From NCBI RefSeq assembly GCF_035918395.1, contig NZ_CP142362.1, forward strand, positions 3,199,501 through 3,263,500: 64,000 nucleotides of DNA, given 5' to 3'. Numbering within the stretch: the first letter of the stretch is position 1; each line of letters starts with the position of its first letter. The notes below the pieces were generated by a model. It did not search any database and was not told where the DNA came from. It saw only the letters and a program-made list of their open reading frames with translations. The DNA is from Mycolicibacterium sp. ND9-15. GTDB taxonomy: Bacteria > Actinomycetota > Actinomycetes > Mycobacteriales > Mycobacteriaceae. The position numbers and the translations under genes were made by a program. Shown in pieces: positions 60,801-64,000 of this stretch.

Positions 60801-60870
60801 GTCTGGATGCCGGGCTGGGGGTGCGTGCGGTCTTCGATGCGCCCACGGTGGCGCAGTTGGCGGCCCGGGT
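57809..60870 (+). other. Mps1-like module 1: C-starter, A (Phe-like), T
   Basis: The starter C domain differs clearly from all others in the window. The A domain has YTSGTTG and YGPTETT. Its A10 motif reads NNK instead of NGK, while keeping the catalytic Lys. Carrier GGDSLSAM. The pocket matches phenylalanine at most positions. Confidence 0.78.
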
Positions 60871-63800
60871 CGGTGAGGGCGGGGTTGGCGCGGTGGCGCC
60901 GTTGGTGGCGCGGCCACGGCCGGCGGTGGTGCCGTTGTCGTTTGCCCAGCAGCGGTTGTGGTTCTTGGATCAGTTGCATGGGCCTTCGCCGGTGTACAAC
61001 ATCGCCACGGCGTTGCGGCTCGACGGGCCCCTGGATGCCGAAGCGTTGGGGGCCGCACTGGGCGATGTGGTGGCCCGGCAGGAGAGCCTGCGCACGGTGT
61101 TCGCCGCGCCCGAGGGGGTGCCCCAGCAGGTGGTGGTGCCTGCCGAGGGGGCCGACTTCGGCTGGCAGGTCATTGATGCCGGCGGCTGGTCGGCGGCCCG
61201 GCTGGAGCAGGCGATCGGCGTGGTGGTGCGCCACAGTTTTGATCTGGAGCGCGAGATCCCGTTGCGGGCAATGCTTTTCCGCATCGCTGAGGATGAGCAT
61301 GTGTTGGCGGTGACGGTGCACCATATCGCTGCTGATGGGTGGTCGGTCACCCAGTTGGCCGCTGATCTGGGGTTGGCCTATGCCAGCCGCTGCGCCGGGC
61401 AGGCTCCGGGTTGGGCGCCGTTGGCGGTGCAGTATGTCGATTACACGTTGTGGCAGCGTGAGCTGTTGGGTGACCTGGATGATCCCGACAGCCGTATCGC
61501 GGCGCAGCTGGCCTATTGGGAGCAGGCGCTGGGCGGGTTGGCTGAGCGGTTGGAGTTGCCCACCGATCGGCCCTATCCGGCGGTGGCCGATTACCGCGGT
61601 GCCAGTGTGGGACTGCATTGGCCGGTGCAGCTGCAGCAGCAGCTGCAGCGGGTCGCCGATGAGTACCACGTGACCGGGTTCATGGTGGTCCAGGCCGCCC
61701 TGGCGGTGTTGTTGTCCCAACTCAGTTCCAGCACCGATGTGACGGTGGGCTTCCCGATCGCTGGGCGCGGGGATCCGGCCCTCGATGAGGTGGTGGGGTT
61801 TTTCGTCAACACGTTGGTGCTGCGGGTGGATCTGGGCGCGGATCTGAGCGTGGCCGAGTTGTTGGCTCAGGTGCGTGCGCGCAGCCTGGCCGCTTACGAG
61901 CATCAGGATGTGCCCTTTGAGGCGTTGGTCGATCGGCTCAACCCGGCGCGCAGTCTGACTCATCATCCGCTGGTGCAGGTGATGCTGGCCTGGCAGAACT
62001 GGCAGGACAGCGATGCGGTGGCCGGGTTGAGTTTGGGTGCGGCGCAGGTCAGTCAGATGCCGGCCGATACTCGCACCGCGCGGATGGATCTGACGGTGTC
62101 GCTGGGGGAGCGCTGGACCCCAACCGGTGCGCCCGAAGGGATTTCGGGGACGGTGGAGTTCCGCACCGATGTCTATGACGCGGCCAGCATCGAGGTGCTC
62201 ATCGAGCGTCTGGGCCGGGTGGTGGCGGCGATGACCGCCGATCCCACCCGGGCGTTGTCGTCGGTCGATGTGCTCGATGCCGCCGAACATACCCGCCTCG
62301 ACGCGGTCAGTAACCGGGCGGTGTTGAGCGAACCGGTCAGCGCCTTGCTGCCCTCGATTCCGGGGTTGTTCGCCGCGCAGGTGGCCCGCGTACCCGAAGC
62401 CGTCGCGCTCAGCTTCGAGGGCCGTTCGCTGACCTACCGCGAACTCGACGAGGCCGCTAACCGGGTGGCCCACCTGCTGGCCGCCCACGGCGCGGGTCCC
62501 GGACAGACGGTGGCGCTGCTGTTTTCCCGCTCGGCCGAGGCGATCATCGCGATGCTGGCGGTGCTCAAAACCGGGGCGGCCTACCTGCCGATCGATCCGG
62601 CTCACCCCGACGCGCGCATCGAGTTCATGATCACCGACGCCACACCCGTCACCGCACTGTCGACCACCGCACTGGCCGGCCGCCTGCATCATGCCGGGCT
62701 ACCGGTCATCGACATCACCGATCCGCGCCTGAGCATCCAGCCCGCCACAGCACTATCAGCACCACACCCCGACAACATCGCCTACATCATCTACACCTCC
62801 GGAACCACCGGCACCCCCAAAGGCGTCGCCGTGGCCCACCACAACGTCACCCAACTACTCCACACCCTCGACACCGAGTTGGAACTCGAAGGGCAGGTCT
62901 GGTCGCAGAGTCACTCCCTGGCCTTCGACTTCGCAGTCTGGGAGATTTTCGGTGCCCTGCTCCACGGCGGGCGACTCGTCATCGTCCCCGAGATCGTGGC
63001 CCGCTCACCCGAAGACCTCCACCACCTCCTGGTCACCGAACACGTCACCATCCTCAGCCAAACCCCATCGGCGTTCTATGCGCTGCAGACCGCGGATGCG
63101 CTGCAGCCCGAACTGGGGCAGCAGCTGAAGCTTGAAACCGTGGTGTTCGGCGGCGAAGCGCTTGAACCGCAACGTCTTCGCGGCTGGCGGGACACTCACC
63201 CGGGATCGCCGCGCTTGATCAACATGTACGGCATCACTGAGACCACCGTGCATGCCTCGTTCCGCGAGATCGTCGATGGCGACGTCGAGCGCAGTGCCAG
63301 CCCGATCGGCGCGCCCTTGGCTCACCTCGGCTTCTTCGTGCTCGATCGGTGGTTGCGGCCGGTGCCGGCCGGTGTGGCCGGTGAGTTGTATGTGGCCGGC
63401 GCTGGATTGTCGTATGCCTACTTGGGCCGGTCCGCGTTGAGCGCTACTCGGTTTGTGGCCTGCCCGTTCGGTGGGCCCGGGTCGCGGATGTATCGCACCG
63501 GAGATCTGGTGCGCTGGAATGCTGATGGGCAACTGCAGTACCTGGGTCGCGCCGATGAGCAGGTCAAGATCCGCGGTTACCGCATCGAACTCGGCGAGAT
63601 CCAGGCCGCGCTGGCCGCCCTCGACGGAGTGGAACAGGCCGCCGTCATCGCCCGCGAGGACCGCCCCGGCGACAAACGACTCGTCGGCTACCTCACCGGC
63701 ACCGCAGACCCCGCCAAGACGCGCGCCCTGCTGGCCGAACAGCTGCCCCCCTACATGGTGCCGGCCGCCGTGGTCACAGTGGACACGCTGCCACTGACCG

Positions 63801-64000
63801 TCAACGGCAAACTCGACAAACGCGCCCTGCCCACACCCGAATACACCGACGTCGACCACTACCGCGCCCCCACCACCCCCACCGAGGAGATCCTCGCCGG
63901 CATCTACACCGACGTGCTCGGCGTTGAGCGGGTCGGGGTCGACGACTCCTTCTTCGACCTGGGTGGCGATTCACTGTCGGCGATGCGGGTGATCGCCGCG
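57809..64000 (+). CDS. mps1: Mps1-like non-ribosomal peptide synthetase, 3'-truncated by the window (C-starter-A-T-C-A-T...)
   Basis: The open frame runs from ATG 57809 to the window edge (2064 codons); an in-frame TGA at 57776 leaves no earlier start. It opens with a divergent C domain: [15 protein letters not shown], catalytic HHIAIDG at 137-143. This is the lipo-initiation type that attaches a fatty acyl group to the first residue. Then A 465-940 and carrier (Ser near 982), C 1043-1480 (HHIAADGW), A 1510-2005 and carrier (near 2054). Hand-read pocket codes are D-V-W-T-V-A-A-M-C (close to Phe DAWTVAAVCK) and D-F-W-S-V-G-M-V-H (close to Thr DFWNIGMVHK). Acyl-Phe-Thr is the start of the GPL core made by Mps1. 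No E domain is seen, although GPLs carry D-residues. The gene may continue with further modules outside the window. Confidence 0.93.
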   Translation, partial: MEVDDRTYPLTRGQLDIWLAQETGRSETEWQLGVLVRIEGPVERGWLEHAVRQVVGEAEPLRAAFFEVDGRVFQRAVDYPEVELAYHDLAGSQDPGRDVYRVASSIQRVPMPLSGPLFKFSLLRAKPDEFYLFACCHHIAIDGIGLALVCHRIADVYSALSSGESLPPAFFGSLGDLIECESKYEASDDYDDDHAYWSRHLPSEGVPIYPSTQSAVDRELDDSFVPVRLDSFAVDHIDELARSLGVRRSSVITAACALLVQGRDGQSSEIALDFPVSRRVLPESKTVPGMINGVVPLVLNASPGSTIAKFCEHVDSRMREALQHQRFPVRRIEGGARLRESGEAPNRVVVNIIPAAPISHFGRAAASGTLTHAGLGNQFGLVFFRAGDQLFFSTPGKGQLIPNCDVRQLARRLERVVVAMAADPVRLVSSVGVLGEFELARLDEVGNRGVLSRPVGSAVSVPGLFGAQVGRVPGAVAVTGGGRSVSYRELDEASNRVAWLLAGLGAGPGQCVGLLLSRSVEAVVAILGVLKSGAAYLPIDPSSPDGRVEFVVGDAAPVAVLSCADLVDRLGGCAVAVVDVADPRIDAYPGTALSGGPGADDVAYVIYTSGTTGVPKGVGITHRNVTSLLGSLQDAGLPGAGVWALCHSLAFDVSAWEILGALLGGGRVVVVAEQVVASPGDFHDVLVAEGVSVLTQTPSAVAMLSPQGLESVTVVMAGEACPPEVVDRWAPGRVMLNAYGPTETTMCVAISAPLRAGAAVVPIGSPVAGAALFVLDAWLRPVAAGVVGELYVAGSGVGVGYVGRSGLSASRFVACPFGGVGTRMYRTGDLARWDGDGQLVYVGRADEQVKIRGYRIELGEVQAALAACDGVEQAVVVAREDRPGDKRLVGYITGTADPGVAREVLAQRLPGYMVPAAVVVIDALPLTVNNKLDTRALPAPEYSDGDRYRAPGTPAEEIVAGIYARVLGVERVGVDDSFFDLGGDSLSAMRLIAAVNAGLDAGLGVRAVFDAPTVAQLAARVGEGGVGAVAPLVARPRPAVVPLSFAQQRLWFLDQLHGPSPVYNIATALRLDGPLDAEALGAALGDVVARQESLRTVFAAPEGVPQQVVVPAEGADFGWQVIDAGGWSAARLEQAIGVVVRHSFDLEREIPLRAMLFRIAEDEHVLAVTVHHIAADGWSVTQLAADLGLAYASRCAGQAPGWAPLAVQYVDYTLWQRELLGDLDDPDSRIAAQLAYWEQALGGLAERLELPTDRPYPAVADYRGASVGLHWPVQLQQQLQRVADEYHVTGFMVVQAALAVLLSQLSSSTDVTVGFPIAGRGDPALDEVVGFFVNTLVLRVDLGADLSVAELLAQVRARSLAAYEHQDVPFEALVDRLNPARSLTHHPLVQVMLAWQNWQDSDAVAGLSLGAAQVSQMPADTRTARMDLTVSLGERWTPTGAPEGISGTVEFRTDVYDAASIEVLIERLGRVVAAMTADPTRALSSVDVLDAAEHTRLDAVSNRAVLSEPVSALLPSIPGLFAAQVARVPEAVALSFEGRSLTYRELDEAANRVAHLLAAHGAGPGQTVALLFSRSAEAIIAMLAVLKTGAAYLPIDPAHPDARIEFMITDATPVTALSTTALAGRLHHAGLPVIDITDPRLSIQPATALSAPHPDNIAYIIYTSGTTGTPKGVAVAHHNVTQLLHTLDTELELEGQVWSQSHSLAFDFAVWEIFGALLHGGRLVIVPEIVARSPEDLHHLLVTEHVTILSQTPSAFYALQTADALQPELGQQLKLETVVFGGEALEPQRLRGWRDTHPGSPRLINMYGITETTVHASFREIVDGDVERSASPIGAPLAHLGFFVLDRWLRPVPAGVAGELYVAGAGLSYAYLGRSALSATRFVACPFGGPGSRMYRTGDLVRWNADGQLQYLGRADEQVKIRGYRIELGEIQAALAALDGVEQAAVIAREDRPGDKRLVGYLTGTADPAKTRALLAEQLPPYMVPAAVVTVDTLPLTVNGKLDKRALPTPEYTDVDHYRAPTTPTEEILAGIYTDVLGVERVGVDDSFFDLGGDSLSAMRVIAA
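60900..64000 (+). other. Mps1-like module 2: C, A (Thr-like), T (cut by the window end)
   Basis: C domain with HHIAADGWS. The A domain has the Thr-type insert ([27 protein letters not shown]), giving a pocket one or two residues away from the threonine consensus. The window stops inside the carrier, just after GGDSLSAMR. Confidence 0.8.

Overview
The window reads as chromosomal DNA of a high-GC mycobacterium (Mycobacterium/Mycolicibacterium type). The evidence is the GC-rich codon use, two Gap-type small membrane proteins, a CmcI-type rhamnosyl O-methyltransferase very close to what I recall of M. tuberculosis Rv2959c, three GPL-type GT1 glycosyltransferases, and an NRPS that starts with a lipo-initiation condensation domain followed by Phe-like and Thr-like adenylation domains. 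That set is the signature of a glycopeptidolipid (GPL) locus of a non-tuberculous mycobacterium. Species cannot be fixed from the sequence alone.

Layout. (1) Positions 1-39023 (+) hold the 3' part of a very large NRPS system: a 5'-truncated synthetase (C-A-nMT-T, C-A-T, C) overlapping by 4 bp a 10,173-residue synthetase (A-T, then eight C-A-T modules, two of them with an nMT, then TE). At least 11 residues are selected here, three by modules carrying a methyltransferase. A class I methyltransferase gene follows directly. (2) Positions 40147-42087 (-) are htpG (Hsp90). (3) Positions 42408-45210 (-) are a gap-like membrane gene and an HxxxDG acyltransferase-superfamily gene (pair A). (4) Positions 45610-46878 (+) are a glycosyltransferase with an inverted repeat in front. 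(5) Positions 46919-48613 are a complete IS1380-family element. (6) Positions 57293 down to 48699 (-) form a probable operon: two glycosyltransferases, the rhamnosyl O-methyltransferase, a complete IS701-family element, a second acyltransferase-like gene, a second gap-like gene (pair B), and an NAD-dependent epimerase. (7) A decayed mbtH-like sequence precedes an Mps1-like NRPS (57809 to the window end, +), which runs off the window.

How the parts fit. The right-hand NRPS would start the N-acyl-Phe-Thr part of a GPL core. The glycosyltransferases, epimerase and O-methyltransferase would build and decorate its sugars, and Gap proteins help export GPL. The left-hand giant NRPS is a separate, much longer assembly line whose product I cannot name; it sits next to, and perhaps shares accessory genes with, the GPL locus. 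The most notable points are that second NRPS beside the GPL locus, its unusual C|A split between two genes, an almost identical duplicated module, the duplicated gap/acyltransferase pair, an apparent mbtH remnant, and the absence of recognisable epimerization domains.

Limits: domain borders are by eye, substrate codes were read by hand alignment to GrsA, and no database search was possible.
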